Source of the DNA: Arthonia radiata
Lineage: Eukaryota > Ascomycota > Arthoniomycetes > Arthoniales > Arthoniaceae
DNA: 64,000 bases
Reading direction: 5' to 3'
Assembly: GCA_002989075.1 (NCBI GenBank)
Contig: PSQN01000017.1
Span: 186,001-250,000, forward strand
In this document: one piece after another, positions 20,530-32,259 of the stretch
How positions within the stretch are numbered: position 1 is the stretch's first letter
Layout: each line of letters opens with the position of its first letter
Notes under the pieces: generated by a model
What the model was told of the DNA's origin: nothing
The model's input: the letters and a program-made list of their open reading frames with translations, nothing else
The model's database searches: none
Position numbers and translations under genes: made by a program

Positions 20530-23500
20530 TTAGTTCCTATGTGTTCTCTGTTTCTAAATACCCTTTCTATTTAATAAGATACTTACGTATCCTACCTTGT
20601 TGGCAATATGTAAGGATTTATTTAACTTTGTATTCTAGTTCTTAGTTCTCGTCTAATAGTTCGATAGGTCTTAGTCGTGGTGCATCCTTTGGTGCTAGTT
20701 CTAGGAGTAATTTATAAAAGACGTTGTGTATGCGCATTGTTTATAGTAGTTCTAATCTGAAGGTAACTGGTCCGAGTACCTTAGAAATTCTAAATGGTCC
20801 GAGTTTCGTATAGTTCAACTTGTTGCAAGGTCGTTTAATTTTGACGTATTTTTGACGAAGGTAAACTGTATCCTCCTCCTTAAGGTCTAGTCTTACAGAC
20901 CGTAACTTGTTGGCTTGTGCTCTCATTCTTTCTGAATTCCACTGTAACTGTTGACGGAGGTAGTTATAGACTACTTCTCTGTGTTGTAAAATTCTAACTG
21001 CTTGTTCTAAGTTTGCCGTAGTTACGCCTGCGTCGTGCTGTAAGGTAGGATTTCGTCCGAAATTGACCTAAAAGGGTGTATTACCTGTTAATAATCTGCT
21101 GTTGTTATACGTAAACTGTACTAATAGTAGTAGTTGTGACCAATTGTCTTGAGTATAATTAATATAGGCTCGTAGGAACTGTTCCAATGTCTGGTTAAGT
21201 CTTTCTATCTGTCTATCAGTTTGAGAATAAAAGCTAGTCGATAGCTTTCTCTTTGTGCCTATAAGCTTAAGTGTTAATTCCTAGAATCTTAAAGTAAAGA
21301 GTTTATCTCTGTCGGAGATTATCTCTACTAGCGCTCTATGTTGAGCAACGACATATCGATACAAAAGGAATGCTGTGTTGTGTGCGGTACAGCTTCGCAT
21401 TGTTAAGATAAAGTACCTATACTTCGTAAATCGATCTACAATTACATAAATTGTATCGTACCTTGTATCATTTTTTGGTTCCTTGGAAGATAGTAGGTCT
21501 ATAATAAAGTCTATAGCGATCGAGCTCTAAGGCTCTGCTAGTATCTTTAAGGGTTAGAGAAGGCCGTATAGTCGATGTCGTTCGTTTTTAATCCTTTTGC
21601 ATACATCGTACTTATTAATGTAGTTATCGATTATCTTTCTAAGTTCTAAAATAAAGTAAGTTCTCGTAATCTTCTCTATAGTTGTGGCAACTTCTCGGTG
21701 TTCTTCCTCGTGAGCTTCGCGAATAATAGTGTTTTATATGTTTCTCGGAACATAGATCTTGCCGTTAAATATTTTGAGTTTATATTCGTCAGCAAGCTTC
21801 ACGATATTGTTACGGACCACTTAGTTCTGTTCGTACTCTTATATTAGTTCGTTTCTTCTTGACTGGTCCTCTACTCTTATTACTACTAAGAGTTCCTTGG
21901 CCTCGTTAGGTCCAAGTATTCTATTTAGATTGTATTGTAGTATTGTATGTGAGACTTGTATTTTATTTGCTATGTAGTCCGATCTTCTGCTAAGAGTATT
22001 GGCTCTTTGGTTTTCTGATCCTTTCTGATATATAATGCGGATATTAAACGATTATAGTTCCTCTAACTATCTAACCTATCGTCTGTTTAAGACTTTCGTT
22101 GTTGTAAACTGAGTTAAGTTCTTATGGTCTGTAATAACATACACTTAATGTTTTGGTATTGCGTAGTAATGCTTCCAGTGCTTAAGTAACTTAACTACTA
22201 ACAGTAGTTCCTTGTCGTAGATGTTGTAGTTTAGTTCTGGTGCTGTTATTGTTCTTAAGTAGAATGCTACCGGGTGTAAAGTTCCGTTTTCTGGTTGGCT
22301 GAGTACTGATCCGATTGCAAAGTTGGATGCGTCTGTCTCCATGGTGGTTGGTTTGTCGTAGTCGAAGGTTGTTAGAACTGGTGCGGTCGTAAACCGCTGT
22401 TTAAGATCTTAAAACGCGTCCTCTTGATCCTCTCCCTATACGAAGGGTAAATCTTTTCGCGTAAGTCTTGTTATTGGCAAGACTACTCCGGAGTATCTAT
22501 TAATAAATCTCCTGTAGAAGTTTCTAAAGCCGAGGAAGGATTGAATTTCCTTTACATTTTTTAGGGTAGGCTACTCGAGTATGGCTTTTACCTTGTCCAA
22601 TGATATTTTAATTACGCTAAGTTTAATGACATATCCTAGAAAGTTAGTTTCCTGTGTATAAAACTTACACTTCTAAAGCTTAACACGGAGATCGTATTTA
22701 TTTAGCTGTTTTAATACCTACGCAACGTATTGCTTGTATTTCTCTAGCGTCCTAGAGTAGACAATAATATCGTCTATATATGCTGTTACGAATTCGTTGA
22801 GGTACTTTCCTAGCACTGAGTTAATATGTCGTTAAAAGGTTGCTGGGGCGTTTGCTAGTCTAAAAGGTATAACGAGGTATTTATAGAGACCGAAAGGCGT
22901 TTTGAATGCTGTTTTCTACTCGTCTCCTTCTCGTACTCGGATTAGATTGTAAGCGCCTCGAAGGTCCATTTTTATAAATTATTGTGCTCCTCGGAGAGAG
23001 TCTATCTTATCGTTGATGAGTAGTAATGGGTGCCCGTCTTTCTTCGTTATTACGTTCGTTAGTTGGTAATCAATAACCGGTCGGAGCTTGTCTTCTTTCT
23101 TAGGAACGAAGAATAGTAAGCATCCAAATAGAGCTTCTAATTTCCTAATAAATCCTTTCTTTTTAAGCTTGTTAACATATACTTTACATTTATTTCTGTA
23201 ATTTAGTCTTATTGGGTATAACTTAGTGCCCTTAGGATTTAAGTCGAGTAGAAACTCAATCTTGTGATCCTATGGTGCGTGTTTGGGTAACTCGTTGTCG
23301 GCTTCTTCTCTAAAAACTTGTTTATACTGCTAATATTTCTTAGGTAATACCGGTTAAGGAGTAACGAGGCTTGTTAGTTTGGTTACTTCTCTTACCTAGG
23401 CACGCTCTCTGCGTCTTTTAGTGTAATAGGTTAGCATGGCTATTACCAACTCGTCGATAAAATCTGTTCTAAGATCCTTTAAGGACAAAATAGTCCGGTA

Positions 23501-23900
23501 TTATCTTTCTTTTGATCTAAGGAATAACGTTAGTACATTTCTCTATTTTAGTGTATGTTTGTCTAGGAAGGGCGTTCCTAGTATAACTTAGTGTGCTCCA
23601 GTATTGGTAACGTTTAAGACAATGTCTGTTTCAAATTTTGCTGTTCTCATCGTAGTTCTGACTTCGTGTGTAATAGCGCCGTTGTAATATACATTCCTGG
23701 ATCTGTCCGCGACTTGCAGATTGTACGGGGATCCCTTTTTGTATTAATTTTCTTAAATTTTGGATACTGTATTAAAGTAAATAAAATTTCCTGTTGCTCC
23801 TAAATCGATTATAATTGTAACTAATGTTCCGTTGAGTAGTGTCTTAATAAGTTCTTGTCCTCTTCCTGGTAGAGAACAAAGTGTTTCTACTAGGCTCTTA
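20530..23900 (-). pseudogene. gypsy-3 pol: protease, RT, RNase H, integrase, chromodomain
   Basis: Minus-strand polyprotein in order: protease at about 23755-23830 (IIDLGATGNFIYF, active-site DSGAT with S changed to L); RT at about 22790-23110 (LRPVIDYQLTNVITKKDGHP, IKMDLRGAYNLIRVREGDE, then TPFGLYKYLVIPFRLANAPA); RNase H still open at 22145-22342 (METDASNFAI, NYNIYDKELLLVV); integrase at about 21000-21750; a GPY/F module at 20741-20926 (KLNYTKLGPFRISK); and a chromodomain at about 20550-20650 (EYKVK*IL, YLIK*KGYLETENT*E). Remaining stops are W/Q type. It overlaps or abuts the antisense gene at its 3' end. Confidence 0.95.
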
Positions 23901-24479
23901 GGTAGGGACTTAGACGCCGTCGTCCTCGTACTTCCCTTGGTTCGTGGACGGCGTTATCGTTTCCCGATATATACTTGTATATGAGTTTCTATGTGTTGTA
24001 ATAGTTCGAAATAACTTGTCTTCGGAATATCTTGTCTGTGTCTAATCTTCCTTTAAACTGTTTAATAGATACTCGCTATTCTTTGTTAATCTAGATTGCT
24101 CGTATTACATACTATCCTAGAAATAGGACTACTCCTGTTGCTATATTGACGAGAATGTTATTGAGGCGTAGTACTGGTTCGTAGCCTTGACCTACGAATC
24201 TAAGTTTATTAATAAGTAACTGTATTCTTGCTCGGGCTTCTAGGTCCTGTAAGCATAATTTAGCCGTTTATAGTTGCAATATTGCGTCTGTATGGTCGAG
24301 TTGTTTCTCGTCTTCTTCGGATGATAATAATTCTTCTTCCTTTTGAAGCTATTCTTTATTAGCTGCTAATGCTTAAGATTCGTTAATCGGTTGGTTTTCC
24401 GATTCTTTTATAGCTACGAGTCTTATAAGATATTGTGGAGCTTCAATATTGTAATTCTCGAGTTCTTAAAGTTGCTGTT

Positions 24480-25890
24480 TCTAATTATAAGCCAACACTA
24501 CTGAAAGCTGCTTGTTGTAGTTGTCTCGTGGTAGGACCCAATTTTAGTCGATTCCCTTAATTAGGACTATGTTGTATGCGTTCTTTAAGTTAATTCTTAG
24601 TTTCCAGCTGACAATTCTTTCTAGCGATTTAGCCAATGCTAAAAGGAAAGTTAACAAATCTTCGGGGTCCTCTATTGTGTAGGCTTCAAGTTGCGCTAGC
24701 TCTTCGGCTGCGTTTTTCTTGTTATATCTACCTCGTCTAAGAGCATAGAGCTTCTTAATCGGGCCTTGTTGTTTAAATTTGCATTCGGCTGCTCTGTGGC
24801 CCTCCTTGCCGCAGTAGAGGTAAAGGTTGTTAGCAAGTCGATACTTTCGATCCTTTTCCAAAAGTTTTCTATATTTCTTTTGACTGGGTCGCGGTCCTCT
24901 CTTTTAGAGCGCATTAAGATCTATTAGTTCGGTACGACGATTGTTGTAGCGAGGTCGGGACGTGTTTGGTGTCCAACTAGGCTGTTTATTAGTTTGTTCG
25001 CGTTTACGTTCTTAGAGTCGTTAATTAAGTCTCGTTGCTTAAGCCTTAATGTCTATAAGTCGCTCTGCGCGTTCTTCGTGCAACATAAGATTTTTTATCT
25101 CCTTGTTTAGTCCTTTGTAGAATTAAACCACTAGGGCTTCTTCGTCGAATCCTGTAATGTAGGCGTATGTTATAAACTTGGCTGCATACTGTGTTACTAG
25201 TAAATTGCCCTACTTAAATCCTTCGAGCTTGTGTTGTGCTTCAAGCTTCTAATTTCTTCTTTTATATATGTCCTTGAGCGTTGTAGTAAATACTATGTAC
25301 GATCCGAATACTCGTTTCGTTTCCTTCTTTGCTTCGTTGCTATTATCGAGGTAGTTGTCTAGGAGCGGTAAGAACCACAAGAGTGCGTCTCTACGTAGGT
25401 ACGACCCTACGTAGATTACCTTCTTTACTTTGGTGGCTAACTCCTTTTGTTTGTTGATGAGATTGATTCGACACAGGCTGAGAAATATTTGTAGAGACTG
25501 TCGGTCTCCTTGGAATTCTGGTATCTTAATGTTATTGTTTCTACGTGCTATAGTAACGTCTTCGTCTTATAGCATATTAAGCTTCTAAGGTTAATTCGAA
25601 GATTCTGGTTGTAATGTTGCTTTCCTAAGAAGGTCCTCTGAGATTCGTTTAAGGGTGTCTAGAGTGCTTAACTTGTACGTTTGTAGTGTAGTTCGTTTTT
25701 CTACTCGCTTGTTTCTTAGTTTTAACGATAAGGTTAGTACACTTCGTACAGAGGTTAGGCTAGACGATTGGTACTAAGGAACCTTTATTTATTCTTCCTT
25801 TAAAGAACTGTCTAAAGAATTATTTTTTAATAGAGTCTTGTTTCTAGATAAGTTAGTTATAAGAACAGGGGTACATACCTTAGTTTGTTA
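24480..25890 (-). pseudogene. gypsy-3 gag with zinc knuckle
   Basis: An open stretch at 24544-24861 contains LYLYCGKEGHRAAECKFKQQ, a retroviral-type CCHC knuckle with its first Cys replaced by Tyr (C to Y is a G-to-A change, as RIP produces). Downstream acidic sequence (YTIEDPEDLLTF) leads to pol. The capsid part lies to the right, up to the 5' LTR at 25915. The overlapping frame at 24696-24914 is a shadow. Confidence 0.85.
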
Positions 25891-25914
25891 GTTGCTTAAG
25901 GCGATCCGTAAAAG

Positions 25915-26591
25915 TGTAACGTCGGGCGGCCGTAACCGCTTTACTTGGTCTTATTCTATATTAAGGGTAATCTAACTAAGACGAGGGAGACTAAGGTCGG
26001 GTCTATCGTCTAGATATCTAACTCGGGAGGGGAGGTCAAGGAAGTAAGGGACAAACTGTAAGTCTTTGAACGAAGGACTCAGCTGGTGATGTAAATAAGC
26101 TAGAAGATGTACTAAGGCCGTACAGAAAAGCTCTCTTGGGACACGGTCGCTCTATTCGCACGCCGTCGTAGCTGTAGGGTCCTGCCTCGCGCCAATACTT
26201 ACGAGAATCGCTCGTAGCTTACTAGTTGCGTTACAGTAAGATAAACTAATTAGGTTTAATACCTTAGAGTCAATATTAAACGATAATATTAATTCTAAAT
26301 TTAAATTTACGGATGTTTATCTACTAAGGTAGATATCTATCCTTGCTATATAGTCTATAGTGACCGCTGCTACCGCTGCGTCGGCTGTGTTAGGGACCGC
26401 TGGCGACGTTGCGTCGTAGGCGGTTAGTGACGCTAGTAACGCTACGTTGTAGGCGGTTAGTAACGCTAGTAACGCTGCGTTCCCTGCGGTTATATTATGT
26501 AACCTTTGCTTTATTATATAATCCTGTGTAACGTGCATAAAAGAACGTGCTTCTGTTTAATCATTAGTTGGTCCGTGCGTGCGTCTTAACA
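25915..26591 (-). repeat. gypsy-3 5' LTR (677 bp)
   Basis: Begins TGTAACGTCGGGCGGCCG and ends CGTCTTAACA. It is 33 bp longer than the left LTR because of an extra copy of an internal unit near 26410-26475. The open frame at 26317-26538 is LTR sequence. Confidence 0.95.
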
Positions 26592-26596
26592 CCCTC

Positions 26597-27110
26597 CTAG
26601 GACATCGTACTTTATTTTCTTGTAGAGCAAGTTTGCTTGCGCAGTAATATATACCGTTTACGTGTTTGTAGTTTTAGTATATATTGTAAGGGATAGCGGA
26701 TACTGTCGCTCGATTGCTACTACTACCAACCTTAATATTCTATAGTGTCTAGGAGACCCCTTATATATCCTACCTTTACTAATACTGCTGCCTAGCACTG
26801 TCTCCTAATTAACGGCGATAAGACCTCTAATCCTAGTATAGTATCGGTAGAACTAGAAATCCTAGTTTACTACCGTAGCGTAGGAGAAGTACTTACAATA
26901 GTATATAACTAGTATAATAGTAGAACAGCGTACCAAGCAGACAGCTTGTATGTTCTCTAGTTGTCTTACAAAGCTAGTATCTACTAATATGCTTCGGTAG
27001 GTACCTTGACCGGCAACAAGGCGCTCAGACTTTAGCTATTAATGCCCGCTAGACATAATAATTAAGAGCTAGAAGCCTGTACCCCAGTTTACTAAGGCTA
27101 TAGCAGTTTT
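26597..27110. other. unassigned spacer
   Basis: About 500 bp between gypsy-3 and the sirtuin relic. I see no convincing frame on either strand. It was joined to the region ending at 19147 before the insertion. Confidence 0.4.
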
Positions 27111-27119
27111 TAAGATATT

Positions 27120-28343
27120 ATACTTAAATATATAGAAAAGCTTATAACAAGTAGTCTATATTCTTACTCTCTAGATATCTTTACGGCTGCTGCTACTATA
27201 TCTAACGTACCTTAAAGAACAATATTCTACATCTCTTTCGTTTTCTAAGGCTCTTCCGTAGAGTTAACCTATACTGTAAGCCCGTTATATCGCTTTCAAA
27301 CGATTATACATATCTTCCTCGCAAACTTCTATATCCCGGGAATTCTTAGAGATGTTCCTACTACAACGACTACATTAGGCCGCTTGCAAAGATCGGTCTT
27401 TATTACTATACCGATAGCCTCGAAATTAGCGACTACTTTGTTATAAAGCGTAGCTCAAGGACGCAGCCTTTTAATTCTATAACTACGCTTGCCTACGACT
27501 AAACGAGCTGTATCCGCTGTCTTGCATTTTAAGTAATTAGATGGGGACAGTCCGTCGAATCGTTGTAGCTTGAGCGCAAATATTAAGCTACAGCTAGCAC
27601 AGACGGCTGTACCGAGGCTGCCGTGTAGCTAGATTGTCTTTGGCTATAGGCCATTTTACGGCAAGAGCCTAACGGTGGCCAGGAGCTCTAAGTAAGTCTT
27701 AAGATCGTCGATATTCTACGTATAAAGACGGAGCAGACGACCTTTGCGCGCTAGCCCCGCAATAAAGTAATAAAATAGCGTCGAAGCTACTATAACCGCG
27801 CTCTCTACTGCAGCCCGTATTATTTTATAAAAGGACTTCGTATACAAGTCGTTATTGTATACGAATGCATCGAGCAAATCTCGTTAGAAGAGACTCTAAT
27901 TAATAGAGTTTGACCTAGTAAACGTCGGCACTAGGTTTATTAGCTACGCGCCTCTAATTGCTCTGTAAGTAACTACTCTTAGTAGATACAGAGATACCCG
28001 CTCCCGCAATAATAAGAATCTTTTTCTTTTTATAAAGAGTGCTAATAAGCTTATCTAGTATCTAAAGTAATAATTCTAACTTATATATCGGTTGCCTGGG
28101 CGCAGTAAGCCGTAAGTCTAGCTTCTCGATAGATTGCTGCTTCTAAATATAACCGGGGCTAACGCTACTTGCCAGGCGGCAGATCTTTCTAGGTCCGATA
28201 GGTTTTTTAAGACCTCCGGTAGTAAACGAAGCGCTAGCGCTACGGAAAGTTATCTTAAAGCCTTTTATAAAACTACGCAAAGTAAGAAGAGGCAACAGAG
28301 ACACAGTAGTATAGTTAAGGACTGCTATTATAACAAGGAACAT
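27120..28343 (-). pseudogene. Hst3/Hst4-like sirtuin (NAD-dependent deacetylase) relic
   Basis: Family role: sirtuins remove acetyl groups from histones using NAD. Seen on the minus strand: KKKKILIIAGAGISVS near 28000 (NAD-binding GAGIS); DLLDAFVYNNDLYTKSFYK at about 27870, then a segment ending ARKGRLLRLYT*NIDD (family RLYTQNID); KTI*LHGSLGTAVCASC near 27620, with the catalytic His and the first zinc Cys pair; YLKCKTADTA for part of the second pair; RLRPQ and VVVVVGTSLRIPGI near 27340. An N-terminal extension is open at 28143-28343. Two or three frame changes and many W/Q stops make it dead. Length and the GRLLRLYTQNID block fit Hst3/4 rather than Sir2 proper. Confidence 0.85.
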
Positions 28344-28899
28344 ACTAAGGGCTAGCGAACCTTTAATAGTTGCGTTAGGCTAATATAGCGGTAACTAGAA
28401 GAAGAAACGCTAGGCGGCGGCCGAGGCAATTAGACAGCGAGTAGGTCTTCAATAAAATAGATGCCTTGGTTCCTTATTGGCGATCTCGGTCGTTGGGCGT
28501 AGGTTTTCTATTTAGCTTCGAAGACTTAGGAAGCGTAAGCCGTTACACTAAACCGGTGTATTTTGTCTAAGCGCGCCCGCGATATAGAGACGTTAGCGTT
28601 TTATACGCGAGCTATCTTAAGAGGGCAACTTTGCTTTATAAGGACTTAAAGAGCAACGAACCTGAGGTATTTTATACCGGTAACTAGGAAGCGAACCGTA
28701 ACTTAAGCGGTTAAAACATATAATTCTTAGTATCAGCGTCTTCCCCCTTATAGGTATTCTGCCCTATTTCAGAAGACGGTAGAAAAGACTAGGGCTTATT
28801 ATTTTGTTTAGAGGGTTATATAACAAACAAACATAATTAGCTAAATTAATTAATTACTTTAAGGAAACCTTTAGTTTCTGCTATATTTATTATATACGA

Positions 28900-29524
28900 C
28901 GGACGTTGTTAACTAGTTCTCTGCGACAGTTAAGGCTATCTAGATGCTTATAGAAGGTATACAGGTCAAGCTCCTCTTCTGTATCTGTATTACCGTTACT
29001 ATAGTTATAATTGCCTGTAAATCTTTCTAACAATCTACAGAGCTCTTTTATAAGAAGCGTATAGAATTCTATCGGTATGCCGTCTATATAGAAGTAATAG
29101 AGCCTACTTCAGCGAGCGCACCCTCTAACGACTAATTACCGCAGCTTCGTATTTAGTTCAGTAATGTTTTAAATTAGGTTAGCTAACTTTACGTTAAATG
29201 CTACCTTGTAAACCTACTAAAAAATTAAGTCGATAGTTTTGTTGCATAGACTCGAAACATCGTACAATTTGCTAATAACCTATAAATATACGAGCCTGGG
29301 AAGGGTTGAAGTACAGTTATCGAAGCGTATAATTTAGCTATAGTATATCTAGTATAGGAGTAACTGGAATACTCCTGAGTCGTCCGTAGAGACCTAAAAT
29401 AATCAAGACCTGGTGCTACGCGCCTCGTCTTGTTGAAAGAGCTTCGCAAAATGCTGCGAGTAGTAATAGAGAATAGCCTAGTAAGCAGAAACAGTCTCTT
29501 AGCCTTTAAGCTAAATGTATACAA
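28900..29524 (-). pseudogene. unrecognised degraded gene
   Basis: A 99-codon open stretch at 29225-29524 (LLANCTMFRVYATKLST at its end) continues leftward in coding-like frames: YKVAFNVKLANLI near 29190, FYIDGIPIEFYTLLIKELCR near 29070, then TEEELDLYTFYKHLDSLNCR near 28960. Only W/Q-type stops and a few frame changes interrupt it. No known domain is recognised. It lies upstream of the sirtuin on the same strand, with about 550 bp between them that hold nothing I can assign. Confidence 0.35.
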
Positions 29525-29529
29525 TAGTG

Positions 29530-30640
29530 GGATTACTTTGGATTAGATAAAGATTTTTTTTGGTAGCGGAGACTCCTAGTCTAGAGTCAAGACAATGTAC
29601 TTAAATATTGCAGGCAAGCTCGAATACAGAGCTCTCTATTACTAAGGCGTTGTCTTAAATCGTCGAGGCTTCTTCTTCGGAGCTAGCTTCTAATATATAC
29701 TCATCGTATCGCTCGTTTATTAAATTAAAATTTATGTTTAGTTTTAATATTAGAACGGAAAGGCAATCTGTTTTCGCTTAAACTTGTGCAACGGTAAGAG
29801 ATCGCTAGTTAAGAACAACACAGAAAGCAAAGAAGGGAGAAGAATCTAGCCTCTTATATCTTCTCTTGTATCCTACCTTTTATTCTAGCTTTATATAGGC
29901 ATAGCGCGGGATTAAAGCTGTATACATCGCTCGAGCAATAGCGGGCTCTAAGCCTCCGTCGACGTTTAAATACGCCTATTATATAAGCTATATAAGCCGT
30001 CTCTGTCTACATCTGTCCCGCTGTAAATCGTTCTCTAGGTTAGATATACTTAGAAGGATAGTAATAAGCACCTCTTAAAGTAATAGTGCAGCTACTATGC
30101 CTTCGACCTTATTGTATCCTTATTATATATAAGTTCTGCCGAAGGGTTCTGCGAGTCGGCTTTACAATATTATTGCCTTCTCTAGCGTTCTACTATAAGA
30201 CAAGAGGGCACTACTTTTAAATAGAAACTAGCTACGCTACCGGCTTGCTAACTAATTATAGATAGTTATAGGTAAAAATAAGAGATAGCGACTAGACCGC
30301 GCTGTTGCGTACTATCCTAGCTATACTTACTATTTCTACTTATTCCTCGCGCTATATATTAAGGCTAGGGAAAGTCTAGAAGTATTATACTTGTAATAAA
30401 CTTATTCGATTGCTCGCAAAGGTCTGGGTAATTATTGTATTAGCAATAGAGAATTTAAACTTATCTAACATCGTTAAAGCGAGTATAGTAGATTACAAAG
30501 CTTTATCTATAGTTTGCGGGCATATAGGTATACGGGAGCTATAACTCGAGGTTTTGCTTTACTTTTAGACATTGCCGCTTTCGAGAATAGGCTTTCTAAA
30601 GGGGAGTGTCTGTGTTTACACAGTTTTCTGGCGTCTATAA
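29530..30640. other. unassigned
   Basis: No frame I could follow for more than about 40 codons and no match to families I know on either strand. Base composition is like the neighbouring degraded genes. Confidence 0.3.
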
Positions 30641-30649
30641 TGTTTATAC

Positions 30650-31447
30650 AAAGTCTTATACCTTAGCTACGGCGCACTATGTTCTACCATTAAGTTTAAA
30701 TACTAATGTATATAGACTAGACGAAAGCTTATAGTTTTGTTTAATTTAAAAGGTATAGCGAGTGTACCTATTACAATATATTGAAGTACGTTAGTGTTGT
30801 CGATAAACTAGTTAGTAGCATAGAGCTCTAACTTAGCGTATAGTCTACAACAAATTACGCGACAGATATTCGGAAATAATTCCGCCGTTTGGGCGCGTTG
30901 TTTTTACTCTAAAGTTATTCTTCCAACCTACTCAATCTTACAATTACCTATCTCCTCTTTACGTACTACTTATTCTAATTTAAGCATAGCAATTACTTGT
31001 TAGAGTCTGTATACGCAGACTAACAATTATTTCTAGATTAAATTACTAGAAACGTAGGGCTTCAATAATTTCGAGGCTTAGTATAAAGACCGTAAAGGCG
31101 ACCGTGCGACTAAAGAATATTGCTACTCAATATAGCAACGCATGTTCCAGGAAAAATGTACGACAATAAGCTTAAGACCCGTAAGACAGGTACCGCGTAT
31201 ATTGCTCCCAGACTACTGTCTTAGGCGTATAGCAGCTAACTTTAATTAAATATGTCGCCTTGTTTAGAAAGCACGCTATAGCCTGTACCGTTAGAGTGTC
31301 TAAAGCTATAAAAGCCTGTATAATAGAGAAGCCCCAATAGTAACTATTTACAATGTTATAGCTGTCTTTAGAGAGGAATTGCTTATACTTATTAGGCCTA
31401 TCGCTATTCTCGTTAGAATAGGCGATTGTACCTATATATACAAACAA
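30650..31447 (-). pseudogene. unrecognised degraded gene
   Basis: Open for 91 codons at 31172-31447 (YYWGFSIIQAFIALDTLTVQ, ATYLIKVSCYTPKTVVWEQY). It continues downstream in coding-like frames interrupted by W/Q stops (VVDYTLS*SSMLLTSL near 30840, RLCINIIDARKLCKHRHS near 30640). The alternation of hydrophobic and polar residues suggests a folded helical protein. A fungal transcription-factor middle domain is conceivable but not supported by any motif. Confidence 0.35.
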
Positions 31448-31699
31448 AGCTACGACAATCTACTATTATCTAAACAATTAAAGTCTCCGAAACAAGATTT
31501 TTAGCAGCAATAATACAGCTACCTCTCTTGTAGCACTATTAAAAGCGCTACTACAAGAGTAGAGCCGGGCGTAGAAAAAAAGATATAATATTAATTATAT
31601 TTATACGTCTAAGTATATAGATCTTTTACTTAACGTCTCTTAATTACTCTTGCGCTAGCTTATTAGAGATAACAGCCCTACTTCTTTGTACGGTTAGAA

Positions 31700-32250
31700 A
31701 CCTAGCTCGATACCTAGTAGCATTTATTTAAAAGCTTCTAAGCGAGAGGTAAAATCTACTTACGATCGATGTTAAGAATTCTTAGACTTATAGAAGCCGA
31801 AGGCATCCGATCTAAGAGCAAAGACGGTGTTTAAGAATTACTGCTACAAGGGAGAGCAGTTAAATACCGTAATAGACTTCGATGAAACGGGTTTCGTTAT
31901 TTCTTATGTGCGAAGATAACGCGATTCCGCGCAATATCTTCTCGAAAGAAGAAAGTTAATAGAAGCTTTCTAACTAAACTCTTAAGGCTATCTATATCTT
32001 ACGCTTCTTCAAGGGTATTAGAGATTTTACTTAAGCCTGCAATTAAAATAGATAGCTCGAAGTCGAGCTAGGCGATCTAAAATTAAAGAATAGCTCGCTG
32101 CTACTATAGTAAGGTAGCTTCTAAAGCTTAGCCCTTATATAAAAGCAAAAGGCTCTATTAACTAGATGTTAATAGACTCTATCTAATTAGGTCTACGTAC
32201 CAAGTACTCTTGTATATCTAGCATTTAAGGGCATCGACGCTGTTACGAAA
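31700..32250 (+). pseudogene. possible pogo/Fot1-type transposase fragment
   Basis: A plus-strand frame from about 31745 reads KASDLRAKTVFKNY, then NTVIDFDETGFVISYVRR. N-x-DETGF is the hallmark around the first catalytic aspartate of pogo/Fot1 DDE transposases (family NFDETGF). Upstream AS-KREVKSTYDRC could be the end of the CENP-B-like DNA-binding part. The second catalytic Asp (DGHxSH block) was not found and no terminal inverted repeats were located. It could instead be an unrelated gene. Confidence 0.35.
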
Positions 32251-32259
32251 GTGGTCAGA

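Larger units (their letters stand above)
19153..26591 (-). mobile_element. gypsy-3: full-length Ty3/gypsy chromovirus (7.4 kb)
   Basis: A 7,439-bp minus-strand element with long LTRs (644 bp left, 677 bp right), a perfect 5-bp target duplication, and the domain order gag, protease, RT, RNase H, integrase, chromodomain from right to left. It is a different family from gypsy-2 (unrelated LTRs, different pol). It is less damaged than gypsy-1: several 60-105-codon open pieces of gag and pol survive. Confidence 0.95.

Noticed and set aside
28134-28355. 73-codon plus-strand frame opposite the sirtuin N-terminus
   Set aside because: The minus-strand frame at 28143-28343 leads in phase into the recognisable GAGIS block, so the plus-strand frame is treated as a shadow.
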